A stretch of DNA of 64,000 bases from Flammeovirga pacifica (GTDB lineage Bacteria > Bacteroidota > Bacteroidia > Cytophagales > Flammeovirgaceae). Position 1 is the first letter of the stretch. Each line of letters begins with the position of its first letter. Position numbers and translations under genes: made by a program. The notes below the pieces were generated by a model. It had not been told where the DNA came from. It was given only the letters and a program-made list of their open reading frames with translations, and ran no database searches. This document shows positions 38,546 through 47,458 of this stretch, in pieces. The stretch is from positions 1,231,479 to 1,295,478 of the forward strand of contig NZ_JRYR02000001.1 of the NCBI RefSeq assembly GCF_000807855.2, given 5' to 3'.

Positions 38546-40447
38546 CTACATCACAGAGAATTCAATTCTTCTATTTTTAGTTCTTCCTTCATCTGTTGTA
38601 TTATCTGCAATTGGCGATTTCTCTCCATATCCTTTTGCAGTTAAACGTTTCGCGTCAATTCCTTTTTCAATTAAATAATTAACTACCGCTTCTGCTCTTT
38701 TTTGAGAAAGTTCTTTGTTATAATTATCGTCTCCAATATCATCAGTATGACCTCCAATTTCTACTTGTATATCTTTATTATTAGACATAAAAGTTAAAAT
38801 CTTATCTAGTTCAATTTGTGATTTTCTTTTCAGATTAAATTCGTTCGAATCAAAAAAGATATTATTTAAAGTGATGTTCTTCCCTGATTCAATTCGATCT
38901 AAAAAGATATCTAGCCTTTTACCATCCACTCCCATATTATGCGTATCAAAGGTAAGACTTTGAAATAGGTAGCCAGGGCGTGAAATGTAAAGGGCATATT
39001 CTTGATCTTGATTCAAAACGATCAAATATTTCCCCGTTTTTTTATCAGAAAGTAATACTGACTCTGTCTCTTTGTTTTCTAATAACTTTAATTCTAATTC
39101 TGCTTTTAAAGGCGTTTTTGTGATAGCATCATAAACTACACCTTCCAAAAAGCCACTTAAAACAACAGGTTGAATTTCTTGTGGAATATCAATGGATACT
39201 AAATGAGAATCTCTTGTACCATCCTCTTGAATTTCTTCCTTTGAAAAATAACCTTTAGATCCGTCTGCAGAAACAATAAATGCAACTTGATCTGTATGAT
39301 CATTCACTGGATAACCAATATTTCTAACCTCTCCCCATTCTTGTGAATTTTTCTTTTCAGAGATAAAGATATCCAAACCTCCAAAACCTAAATGTCCTTT
39401 TGATGAAAAATATAGCGTTTGCCCATTGGCATGTATGTAGGGAGAAATATCATCATCTGTAGTATTGACAACGTCTCCTAAATTAACAGCTGGCTTCCAT
39501 TGTCCTTGACTGTTTAACTCAGATTTCCATATATCTTTTTTACCTAACCCTCCTCTTCTATCAGACACAAAATACAACGTTCTTCCATCTGCAGATAATG
39601 AAGGTTGTGATTCCCACTCAGCAGAATTCACATTAGGACCTAAATTACGAGGCTTTAACCATGTATCACCTTCTTTAATTGCCATAAACAAATCACAACT
39701 ACCATAGCCTGGTAAATCTCTTGTCGATTCACAAGAAGTAAAAATCATAATAGTTCCATCTGCTGAAATAGTACAAGTACCTTCATTAAATTTAGTATTG
39801 AGTTCTTTTACTTCTTCAGGCGACGCCCATTTCCCTTCCTGCTTTTTAATTTTATAGATATTTTCGTCTGTGTTTTTATCACGTGCTGTAAAATACATTT
39901 CTTCACCGTTGGCAGTAATCGCAGGGAAATATTGTTGGTCTTTTACATTGACAATTTCCCCTAAATTCATAGGGCTATAAGGCAATGCATTTTTCATGTT
40001 GGCTAATGCATAGTTACATGAGGCAATAATTTTATTCGCCGATTTTTTCTCCCTGTATAATTTCTTATCAGGATTAAAATCAAGAAATTCTATAGCATAT
40101 TTTTTAGCTTTTTCATAATTCCCTTCCGACCACTCATATTGAGCTAGAGAAAGATGAGCCAAAGCATATTTAGGGTTATCACCACAACAATTCATTAATT
40201 GAGCATACAATGCTCTTGATTTTATATAATCCCTTTCTAATATGTACAAATAGGATAACAGATAATAAGAATCACCAAAAGTGGAATCTGCCGCAATTGA
40301 TTTTTCTAAGAGCAATTTTGCTTCTCCAATTTGCCTTATTCTGATTGCTTCTTCCGCTTTAATAAAGTGTTTAGATGCTTTATTAGCGTTTTGTGCACCT
40401 ACTACTGATGATAGTAATAGAAATAGATATATAAAAAATTGCTTCAT
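38546..40447 (-). CDS. OmpA-family protein with TPR, PD40 and carboxypeptidase-like regions
   Basis: A 633-aa envelope protein. In order: signal peptide (M-K-Q-F-F-I-Y-L-F-L-L-L), a TPR-like helical region (about 20-150), WD40-like PD40 beta-propeller repeats (about 160-400, for example F-P-A-I-T-A-N-G-E-E-M-Y-F-T and P-S-L-S-A-D-G-R-T-L-Y-F-V), a carboxypeptidase-like regulatory domain (about 405-505), and a C-terminal OmpA peptidoglycan-binding domain (I-F-F-D-S-N, G-H-T-D-D-I-G-D-D near 568, R-A-E-A-V). This layout is common in Bacteroidota, for instance in the PorE type of secretion-linked proteins. It lies 6 bases after radA. Confidence 0.88.
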   Translation of the reverse strand: MKQFFIYLFLLLSSVVGAQNANKASKHFIKAEEAIRIRQIGEAKLLLEKSIAADSTFGDSYYLLSYLYILERDYIKSRALYAQLMNCCGDNPKYALAHLSLAQYEWSEGNYEKAKKYAIEFLDFNPDKKLYREKKSANKIIASCNYALANMKNALPYSPMNLGEIVNVKDQQYFPAITANGEEMYFTARDKNTDENIYKIKKQEGKWASPEEVKELNTKFNEGTCTISADGTIMIFTSCESTRDLPGYGSCDLFMAIKEGDTWLKPRNLGPNVNSAEWESQPSLSADGRTLYFVSDRRGGLGKKDIWKSELNSQGQWKPAVNLGDVVNTTDDDISPYIHANGQTLYFSSKGHLGFGGLDIFISEKKNSQEWGEVRNIGYPVNDHTDQVAFIVSADGSKGYFSKEEIQEDGTRDSHLVSIDIPQEIQPVVLSGFLEGVVYDAITKTPLKAELELKLLENKETESVLLSDKKTGKYLIVLNQDQEYALYISRPGYLFQSLTFDTHNMGVDGKRLDIFLDRIESGKNITLNNIFFDSNEFNLKRKSQIELDKILTFMSNNKDIQVEIGGHTDDIGDDNYNKELSQKRAEAVVNYLIEKGIDAKRLTAKGYGEKSPIADNTTDEGRTKNRRIEFSVM

Positions 40448-40453
40448 TTATTT

Positions 40454-41860
40454 TTAAGTAAATAATTTCTCGGCTAACTCGGCGACTGTCCCAACAGGTA
40501 TCACCTTCATTTTCAATTTAGTGAAATCAATTCCTTTAGTATTGTATTTCGAAATAAACATTTCTTTGAAACCTAACTTTTCAGCTTCAGAAATTCTATT
40601 TTCAATTCTTGATACAGCTCTCACCTCTCCACCAAGACCTACTTCTGCTGCAAAACATGTAGTAGATTCGACGGCTATATCTTCAAAAGAAGAAATTAAA
40701 GAGACCACTACCGCTAAATCAATTGCTGGGTCTTCTACTCTTAGACCTCCTGTTATATTGATAAAAACATCAGAAAAGTTAAGTTTATAGCCTGATCTTT
40801 TCTCCAATACCGCCAAAAGCATATTTAATCGTTTTGCATCAAAGCCCGTAGAACTACGTTGTGGATTTCCATACACAGATGGTGTAACTAAAGATTGTAT
40901 TTCAACTAATAATGGTCTGTTACCTTCCATAACTGTACCAATTGCAATACCACTTAATCCATCGTCTCTTTGAGACAACAATATTTCTGAAGGATTGCTT
41001 ACTTGTCTTAAACCAGAGGCAATCATTTCATATATCCCTAACTCTGACGTTGAGCCAAATCTATTTTTTGCTGTTCTTAGAATTCGATAACTCATATGTC
41101 TATCCCCTTCAAATTGTAGAACAGTATCAACCATATGTTCCAATACTTTAGGACCTGCTAAACTGCCTTCTTTAGTAATGTGACCGATCATTAAAACAGG
41201 TGTTCCTGTATCTTTTGCAAATCGGATTAGCTCTGCTGCACATTCTTTAACTTGAGAAACACTACCTGCGGCTTGTTCTAAAAATGGAGACACTAAGGTT
41301 TGTATAGAGTCAATCACCATTACATCAGGTGTCATTGTTTCTACATGGGCAAATATTTTTGATGTATCCGTCTCAGTCAAAACATACGTCTCTTCTGATG
41401 AAAACGGAATCCTCTCCGCTCTTTGTCGAATTTGTTGTCCACTTTCCTCTCCAGAAACATACAACACCTGCTTATTATTTAGAGATAAAGCAATCTGTAG
41501 CATTAATGTAGATTTACCAATACCGGGTTCTCCGCCAATCATAACTACCGAACCAGGAACGATACCCCCACCGAGAACTCTATTTAATTCTTCGTCTTGC
41601 GTAATTATTCTTGCTTCTTTCTCGTATTTTACCTCAGTAATTTTAGTCGGTTTTGCTGTTTCTGCCCCTACGTTTACATAACCACCAGATTTTGTTGCAG
41701 TGGAACTCATCTTCCAATCCCCTTTTTTAGGAGTTTCTTCCTTTTGAAGTTCCTCTACAAACGTATTCCATTCGTTACACGTAGGACACTTGCCTTGCCA
41801 TTTTGGCGATTCAAAACCACAATTCTGACAAAAATATGCTGTCTTTATTTTTTTAGCCAT
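40454..41860 (-). CDS. radA: DNA repair protein RadA
   Basis: Branch-migration helicase acting with RecA in recombination repair. 468 aa, with the N-terminal zinc finger C-Q-N-C...C-P-T-C (about 10-31), Walker A G-E-P-G-I-G-K-S-T near 104, the RadA signature K-N-R-F-G near 267, and a C-terminal Lon-like domain with S-T-G-F-D near 340 (R-S-S-T-G-F-D-A-K-R-L). Start ATG at 41860. The OmpA-family gene follows after 6 bases. Confidence 0.96.
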   Translation of the reverse strand: MAKKIKTAYFCQNCGFESPKWQGKCPTCNEWNTFVEELQKEETPKKGDWKMSSTATKSGGYVNVGAETAKPTKITEVKYEKEARIITQDEELNRVLGGGIVPGSVVMIGGEPGIGKSTLMLQIALSLNNKQVLYVSGEESGQQIRQRAERIPFSSEETYVLTETDTSKIFAHVETMTPDVMVIDSIQTLVSPFLEQAAGSVSQVKECAAELIRFAKDTGTPVLMIGHITKEGSLAGPKVLEHMVDTVLQFEGDRHMSYRILRTAKNRFGSTSELGIYEMIASGLRQVSNPSEILLSQRDDGLSGIAIGTVMEGNRPLLVEIQSLVTPSVYGNPQRSSTGFDAKRLNMLLAVLEKRSGYKLNFSDVFINITGGLRVEDPAIDLAVVVSLISSFEDIAVESTTCFAAEVGLGGEVRAVSRIENRISEAEKLGFKEMFISKYNTKGIDFTKLKMKVIPVGTVAELAEKLFT

Positions 41861-42143
41861 TTGATGCTTCTCGTTCTATGTCTGATTTTCTGAGATGAAA
41901 GAAATTCTCTTGAATGTGATATTAGTTCTTAGATTTTAATTTTACAATTTTTTTGAAAAAGTTATCATCACTTTACAACAGGAAGTTTTTTTACCTCAAA
42001 ATTGATCAAAAGTGATGATCAAATTGATAAATGGTCAAAAAAAGATTTTAATTTGTACTATAATTTTTTCAAGAGCATATTTCATCTTACATCTAATATG
42101 CCCATTGATTTGTGATTTTTTAATAGACACAAGTAAAATATAG

Positions 42144-43649
42144 ATGTTAGAACTAGTTACATATCACGAAAACAGCCCATTACTTTTTACACAAGTTATT
42201 TTTTGGGTTCTTTTTGGGTCCATCATCATTATATATCAATTTATTTATAAAAATATTACGACTAGAAATGTATTGTTATTATTAGCAAGTTTGTATTTCT
42301 ATTACATGTCTAGTGGTTTCTATTTTGTTCTTCTGTTATTTTCAACCATCGTTGATTATTACATAGGAAAACAAATATTCAATTCTAACGATAAAAAAAC
42401 GAGGCGATTCCTAGTCACTTTAAGTGCTGCCATTAATTTATCATTATTGGCCTACTTTAAATATACTTTTTTCTTTACAGAAGGAGTTAATACTTTATTC
42501 GATTTAACCCTTGAACAAGAGAACTACCTTGCGGTATTTTTCAACACTGTATTTGGAGCTGGAATGGATACCTCGAATATATTTTTACCTATTGGTATAT
42601 CCTTCTATACTTTTCAAACCATAAGTTATTCTGTAGATATTTATCGTGGGGACATTAAGCCAGTAGATAATATTTGGGATTTTGCCTTATTTGTTAGTTT
42701 CTTCCCTCAGCTTGTGGCTGGCCCTATTGTTAGGGCGTCTGAATTTATTCCACAGATTCATCAACCCTATAAAGTAAAGGAGAGTGAATATGGACATGCA
42801 CTATTTTTAATTGCTTGTGGTCTGATAAAAAAGATCATGATTTCTGATTATATCTCCATTAATTTTGTGGATAGGATTTTCGAATCGCCTTGGTCCTACT
42901 CTGGTTTCGAAAATTTAATGGCAACATATGGTTATGCAATACAAATTTATTGTGACTTTTCTGGATATACTGATATTGCAATTGGTGTTGCTGTATTATT
43001 AGGCTTTAGATTACCGTTAAACTTTAATTCACCATATAAAGCTACCGATATCACAGACTTCTGGAGAAGATGGCATATTTCTCTGTCTTCCTTCTTGAGA
43101 GATTACCTTTACATCCCTTTAGGCGGTAATCGTAAAGGACAAGTGAGAACCTATATCAACCTTTTTGTGACTATGTTACTAGGTGGATTATGGCATGGAG
43201 CACATTTTAGGTTTATCATTTGGGGTGCGTTACATGGAGGAGCATTGGCCCTTCATAAATTATGGATGGAGTTTTTTGGAAAGAAAATTGGGCATTTTAA
43301 ATATCAAAATATTATAGGAGGTGTTATCACATTTCATTTTGTCTGCTATGCTTGGATTTACTTTAGAGCAGAAGATATGCAACACGCCACAAGTATGATT
43401 AGTCAGATAACTACAAACATGGACCTTAGCATTGCGTTGGAAGTAATACTTGCTTACAAAAATGTATTTGCAATTATGGTTTTTGGATTTTTTATACATT
43501 GGATGCCTCAAAGTTGGAAAAACAAATTAGCTATTGAGTTTATTTCAATGCCTGATTTTGCAAAGGCTGCTTTTTTATTTTTTATAGGCTTTGTATTGTT
43601 CCAAAGTCGATCTTCAGATATACAACCATTTATTTATTTCCAATTCTAA
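42144..43649 (+). CDS. MBOAT-family O-acyltransferase (AlgI-like)
   Basis: A 501-aa polytopic membrane protein that moves acyl groups to a glycan or similar acceptor. Hydrophobic segments run throughout. Family signals are P-I-G-I-S-F-Y-T-F-Q-T near 152, F-F-P-Q-L-V-A-G-P-I near 189, W-R-R-W-H-I-S-L-S-S-F-L-R-D near 309 and the catalytic-His region L-G-G-L-W-H-G-A near 347. Members acetylate alginate, peptidoglycan or teichoic acid; here no polysaccharide genes are adjacent. A secreted protein gene follows after 75 bases. Confidence 0.9.
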   Translation: MLELVTYHENSPLLFTQVIFWVLFGSIIIIYQFIYKNITTRNVLLLLASLYFYYMSSGFYFVLLLFSTIVDYYIGKQIFNSNDKKTRRFLVTLSAAINLSLLAYFKYTFFFTEGVNTLFDLTLEQENYLAVFFNTVFGAGMDTSNIFLPIGISFYTFQTISYSVDIYRGDIKPVDNIWDFALFVSFFPQLVAGPIVRASEFIPQIHQPYKVKESEYGHALFLIACGLIKKIMISDYISINFVDRIFESPWSYSGFENLMATYGYAIQIYCDFSGYTDIAIGVAVLLGFRLPLNFNSPYKATDITDFWRRWHISLSSFLRDYLYIPLGGNRKGQVRTYINLFVTMLLGGLWHGAHFRFIIWGALHGGALALHKLWMEFFGKKIGHFKYQNIIGGVITFHFVCYAWIYFRAEDMQHATSMISQITTNMDLSIALEVILAYKNVFAIMVFGFFIHWMPQSWKNKLAIEFISMPDFAKAAFLFFIGFVLFQSRSSDIQPFIYFQF

Positions 43650-43724
43650 TATTGTTCACGTATATTTACAATTAATGGTGTTTATTATTATTATGTGCTC
43701 TTACCCTTCTAAACTTACGTTTTT

Positions 43725-44546
43725 ATGCAATCAGCAACAATCTACAATCTAAGAAGTGCTCTATGTGCTTTTACTTTTATGTGTGTGACAACAAATTTAT
43801 TTGGTCAAAGTATCAAACAAAAAAAGGCGGAAGAGTTTCTCCGTCTATCTGGTTTAAAAGAATATACTCTTCAAATTGATGAAATAGCTCTTGCTAAATC
43901 TGATGAAGAATTATTATTTCTAGATGATAGCCAAAGTAATCTTGAAATTAAGGCAATTATAAAATTGTACTTAAATCATGATAACATCAATCATCATATC
44001 AAAGAATATCTAGCTCATAAAGTGGATGAATCATTATTGAATCATGCTAACTTATTTCTAGAGAACCCTATTAATGAAGATATTCAAGGAACTAGAACAA
44101 GAACTTTATCAAGATTTGAAAAGATTGATAAAGCCAAATATGTCAATAGCTTTGACATGGAAAATGTCGATCAAGATCGATTTGACATTTGTGTGAATAT
44201 TTATCAGTTATTGAAAATTGGTAAAATAACGGAAAGCATCTTACATCAAACCACCTTAAACGTATCTATGGGCTTTAATGAACATAAGTCCACAGATAAA
44301 AAGACGGAAGAAGAGATTAAAAACGAAATTGACATGATGTTCTCAGATCAATACCGTCAGGTAATGATGACGAATCAGATTGCCAATATGATGTATATTT
44401 TCTCAGGTATTTCTAACACTACTTTAAACTCTTATATTAATAAGTGGCATACATATGATGGAGAAAAAACACTAATATTAATGGACGAGGCTATTAATTA
44501 CTCTTTTATTGAAGTTATGAAAGAAATAAAAAATCATGGCTCTTAA
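43725..44546 (+). CDS. Secreted protein of unknown function downstream of MBOAT
   Basis: A 273-aa protein with a signal peptide ending near T-T-N-L-F-G-Q. The mature part is almost entirely helical and charged (A-E-E-F-L-R-L-S-G-L-K-E-Y and repeated I/L heptads), with K-K-T-E-E-E-I-K-N-E-I-D-M-M near 190. No domain was recognised. By position it could be the partner of the MBOAT enzyme, as AlgJ/X-type partners are elsewhere, but it shows no hydrolase motif. Confidence 0.6.
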   Translation: MQSATIYNLRSALCAFTFMCVTTNLFGQSIKQKKAEEFLRLSGLKEYTLQIDEIALAKSDEELLFLDDSQSNLEIKAIIKLYLNHDNINHHIKEYLAHKVDESLLNHANLFLENPINEDIQGTRTRTLSRFEKIDKAKYVNSFDMENVDQDRFDICVNIYQLLKIGKITESILHQTTLNVSMGFNEHKSTDKKTEEEIKNEIDMMFSDQYRQVMMTNQIANMMYIFSGISNTTLNSYINKWHTYDGEKTLILMDEAINYSFIEVMKEIKNHGS

Positions 44547-44611
44547 AGTTTACTCATCAGTTATGATGATAATTAAGAAGTTGAAACTATATATATAGTC
44601 TGTCTATTGAC

Positions 44612-44657
44612 AAAAAATAAGGTGATCACATGAATTGATGAGATCACCTTATTTTTT
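44612..44657. terminator. Terminator after the 273-aa secreted protein
   Basis: Long stem aaaaaataaggtgatc / gatcaccttatttttt around a 15-base loop, flanked by A and T runs, so it could work in both directions. It ends the MBOAT unit. Confidence 0.85.
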
Positions 44658-44689
44658 ATTCCATAATTTAGCATCTCAATCTTTCTATG

Positions 44690-44876
44690 CTCTCTTCTTT
44701 AACGAGTGAAACTATAGTATACTAGAACATCTGTTATCAGCGATAACAAAGCACCCTACTTCAATGATTAAAGACATGAGGTAGTTTAATCCTTATTTGG
44801 CATCAAGACTACCACCCCTATTAAACAGGCATAGTTTGAAACCATAATCTTACTAGGAACAACCTAATTAAACTAC
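44690..44876. other. Structured intergenic segment
   Basis: No ORF is convincing here. A perfect 10-base inverted repeat gtagtttaat (44781-44790) / attaaactac (44867-44876) encloses 76 bases. Upstream lies a 7-base hairpin tgttatc-agc-gataaca (44732-44748). The segment is bounded by two terminators (44612-44657 and 44876-44914), so it could hold a small RNA on either strand, or simply unannotated regulatory DNA. Confidence 0.35.
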
Positions 44877-44914
44877 ACAAAAAAAGGCTACCACATTTAA
44901 AAATGTGGTAGCCT
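44876..44914 (-). terminator. Terminator of the Na/Ca-exchanger gene
   Basis: Stem aggctaccacatt/aatgtggtagcct around an A/T loop (44885-44914), followed on the minus strand by seven T residues. It lies 28 bases past the exchanger stop. Confidence 0.92.
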
Positions 44915-44941
44915 AAATATTAATATCTTAAGTATATTAAT

Positions 44942-46111
44942 TTATGCTTTATGAAATGGATTTAAACCCACCAAGAAGTCGTTAATATGAATAAGTGATT
45001 CATGTATCCCTTGAATAGAATCAGGGGTATATCTATAGGCTAAAGTATACAAAATAAATAAAGCATATAGAGACACTAAGAAATAACCACTTTTTGCTCC
45101 TAACCTTTTTCGTTTTGCTCCAATATAGAATATTAAAGTAGACAATAAGGTGAGTACTAATAAGATAATTCTGAAAGAACCTATGAAATCCATTTCAGCA
45201 TCCCCAGACATCTCAATAGTTTTCCCAGACATCAAAGTATAAATTGTTAGAGGCAAACCTAATGCAAAACAAATGTCAAAAATATTTGAGCCTAAAGCAT
45301 TAGAAATTGCATCGTTATAAGCACCGTTATTCGCACTCTTCACAGAGATGATCGTATCTGGAACTGAAGTTGCTGCAGCTGCAAAAATTAAAGCCACAAT
45401 GTACATATCCCAATTCATACCCTGTCCTAACATTTCACATCCTTTAGTTAAAAAGTGACATGCAGCACCTACTAATGCAGTTGATGTTAAAAGTAAGAAC
45501 CATGCTCTTCCGGTATTCATTTCTTTATTACCAATAATTGCATGAGATAGGTCTAATTGTAATAACGCTTTAATACGTCCACCTTCACCCGCTTCATACT
45601 CATACTCATCATGTTCATCTCCATGGTCATCCATTTTAATAAACAATAAAGAAACTACATAAACTACATATAGAGACATTAAGAATGCACCATGCATCCA
45701 TGTTAATTCTTTTTCTGATACAAAAACGATTAAACAAATAATAGCTAACATTAAAGCCGTACCATCACGTAAAATCACTTTAGGATTTACATTGATGAAA
45801 TTAACTTTTCTGTTAATTACGATAACGCTTATTATTACCGCTGCAGGGATAATCATAATATTAAATACCGCACTACCTGATGTAGTACCGATTCCACTTG
45901 CAAAACCTTTTGCGTCACCTGCTATGACCAAAAAGAAAAATGTGGTAAAAAGTTCAGGCATAGAACTACCTATTGCATCAATAGTTGCTCCTTTAACACC
46001 ACCTTTCATATTTCTACCTAAAAACCCAGAGGCATCCTCGAATCCATCACACGCTCTCCAAATTACAATACAAGCAATAAAAATAATGACCAGACCTAAA
46101 AAAATTTCCAT
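44942..46111 (-). CDS. Sodium/calcium exchanger family (CaCA) antiporter
   Basis: A 389-aa inner-membrane cation antiporter. Two inverted alpha-repeats are visible: the first D-A-I-G-S-S-M-P-E-L-F-T-T near 46 with G-T-T-S-G-S-A-V-F-N-I near 76, the second A-A-T-S-V-P-D-T-I-I-S near 247 with S-N-A-L-G-S-N-I-F-D near 268. The acidic residues (Glu/Asp) in S-M-P-E and S-V-P-D carry the cation. A Glu/Asp/His-rich cytoplasmic loop (D-D-H-G-D-E-H-D-E-Y-E-Y-E, about 160-175) may sense cations. The MBL gene ends 23 bases upstream. Confidence 0.9.
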   Translation of the reverse strand: MEIFLGLVIIFIACIVIWRACDGFEDASGFLGRNMKGGVKGATIDAIGSSMPELFTTFFFLVIAGDAKGFASGIGTTSGSAVFNIMIIPAAVIISVIVINRKVNFINVNPKVILRDGTALMLAIICLIVFVSEKELTWMHGAFLMSLYVVYVVSLLFIKMDDHGDEHDEYEYEAGEGGRIKALLQLDLSHAIIGNKEMNTGRAWFLLLTSTALVGAACHFLTKGCEMLGQGMNWDMYIVALIFAAAATSVPDTIISVKSANNGAYNDAISNALGSNIFDICFALGLPLTIYTLMSGKTIEMSGDAEMDFIGSFRIILLVLTLLSTLIFYIGAKRKRLGAKSGYFLVSLYALFILYTLAYRYTPDSIQGIHESLIHINDFLVGLNPFHKA

Positions 46112-46134
46112 TCTTTGTTAATCTATTTGACTTA

Positions 46135-47022
46135 TTAGTTTTTTTTCTTCCAATAACGCAATAATCCCGCCACACTCATAAAGGGTGGATTGGCAGCATC
46201 ATATTGTTTTAATGCATCATCCTTCAAACCTAACACTTTTAACTCATTATTTACATATGTTATGAAAAGTTCTTCCATTTTTTCCTGAGAATAGTCTTTT
46301 TCCATATACATTTTGACAATATCTGCCATCTTATATAAGTCTTTTTCAAGTGCAATGAGGTGATTCACTACATCAGTAACGACACCGAAATGAGTTAAGT
46401 ATAATTTAGCAGGAGAAATTTTACGAATTAAATCAATTGATGCTTGCCATTTCTCTAAATTAATATCCGGAGGAGGACAAGGAGCAACCACAGGACCCTC
46501 TCCAATTTTAACTCCCGCAACATCGCCAGTAAATAATAAATCTTCTATTTGCCACGCAATATGATGGTTAGCATGACCCGGTGTATGCCAAGAAATAAGA
46601 TCAACATCTCCAACACAGACTTTTTCGCCATTTTCAACAGCTATTAATAGATGTTCTGGAATATTATGCATTTCTCCCCATAACCTATCCATATCTTCTT
46701 TATAAATCATTTTTGCTGACGCCATTAACTTTGAAGGATCAGCCATATGTCTTACCCCAAAAGGATGAAGATGAATTTTTGCACCATGTTCTGCAAATTT
46801 CCAAGCAGCACCAGCGTGATCTAAATGAATATGAGTAATAAATACATTCATAATATCTTCCACTTTATACCCCAAGTGGTTGATTGCTTTTTCTAAAACT
46901 GAAAAAGTGGAATGAGGACCGGTCTCAATTAAAATAGGACCTTCTGAAGTTTCAATTAAATAGGAAGCGATGGCTTCATCACAACCTAAAAAATTTAAAT
47001 CGATGGGTTGAATGTTATGCAT
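46135..47022 (-). CDS. MBL-fold metallo-hydrolase
   Basis: A 295-aa cytoplasmic protein of the metallo-beta-lactamase fold. The first metal site is H64-x-H66-x-D68-H69 in T-H-I-H-L-D-H-A-G. Further ligands are in H-T-P-G-H-A-N-H-H near 145, F-T-G-D near 166 and L-T-H-F-G near 210. It resembles glyoxalase II-like hydrolases of unknown substrate, with an extra helical C-terminal part after about 225. 23 bases upstream of the exchanger gene, so likely in one operon. Confidence 0.85.
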   Translation of the reverse strand: MHNIQPIDLNFLGCDEAIASYLIETSEGPILIETGPHSTFSVLEKAINHLGYKVEDIMNVFITHIHLDHAGAAWKFAEHGAKIHLHPFGVRHMADPSKLMASAKMIYKEDMDRLWGEMHNIPEHLLIAVENGEKVCVGDVDLISWHTPGHANHHIAWQIEDLLFTGDVAGVKIGEGPVVAPCPPPDINLEKWQASIDLIRKISPAKLYLTHFGVVTDVVNHLIALEKDLYKMADIVKMYMEKDYSQEKMEELFITYVNNELKVLGLKDDALKQYDAANPPFMSVAGLLRYWKKKN

Positions 47023-47458
47023 GATTATTATATATGTTTAGAATATAAATATGAGAGTAAATTTGAATGCAAAAAATGATTAGTATTACATTGATAAATT
47101 ATTTTAAATCACTCTTCCCTATTTATTTAATTACGAAGTAAAATGAGATCACTCTAGAAATGTTTTTTGAGTAGTACCTATTATAATGACTCCTTATACC
47201 TACAAGAAATAAACAATTGCCTCAGATGGATAAAACCACATCATATATAAGAGAATATCTTCATTATTCATGCTGCTATTAATCACAATAAAATTTAAAT
47301 TCCTGATAGGAAAAAAGGCAATTAATCTTTTTTCACCTTAAAAAATTCTATATTTATAGTTAGAAAGGTTAAACAATATCTTATTGTTTCATTATCCTAA
47401 GTTTATACTACTCTTTCATAATATCAATCTTAATATAAAGGTTGATTAAGTTAACAAT
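47023..47458. other. Divergent promoter region, nothing else seen
   Basis: 436 AT-rich bases between the MBL gene and the 720-aa secreted protein. Must carry promoters in both directions, but no full consensus, palindrome or hairpin of note was found. Confidence 0.4.
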
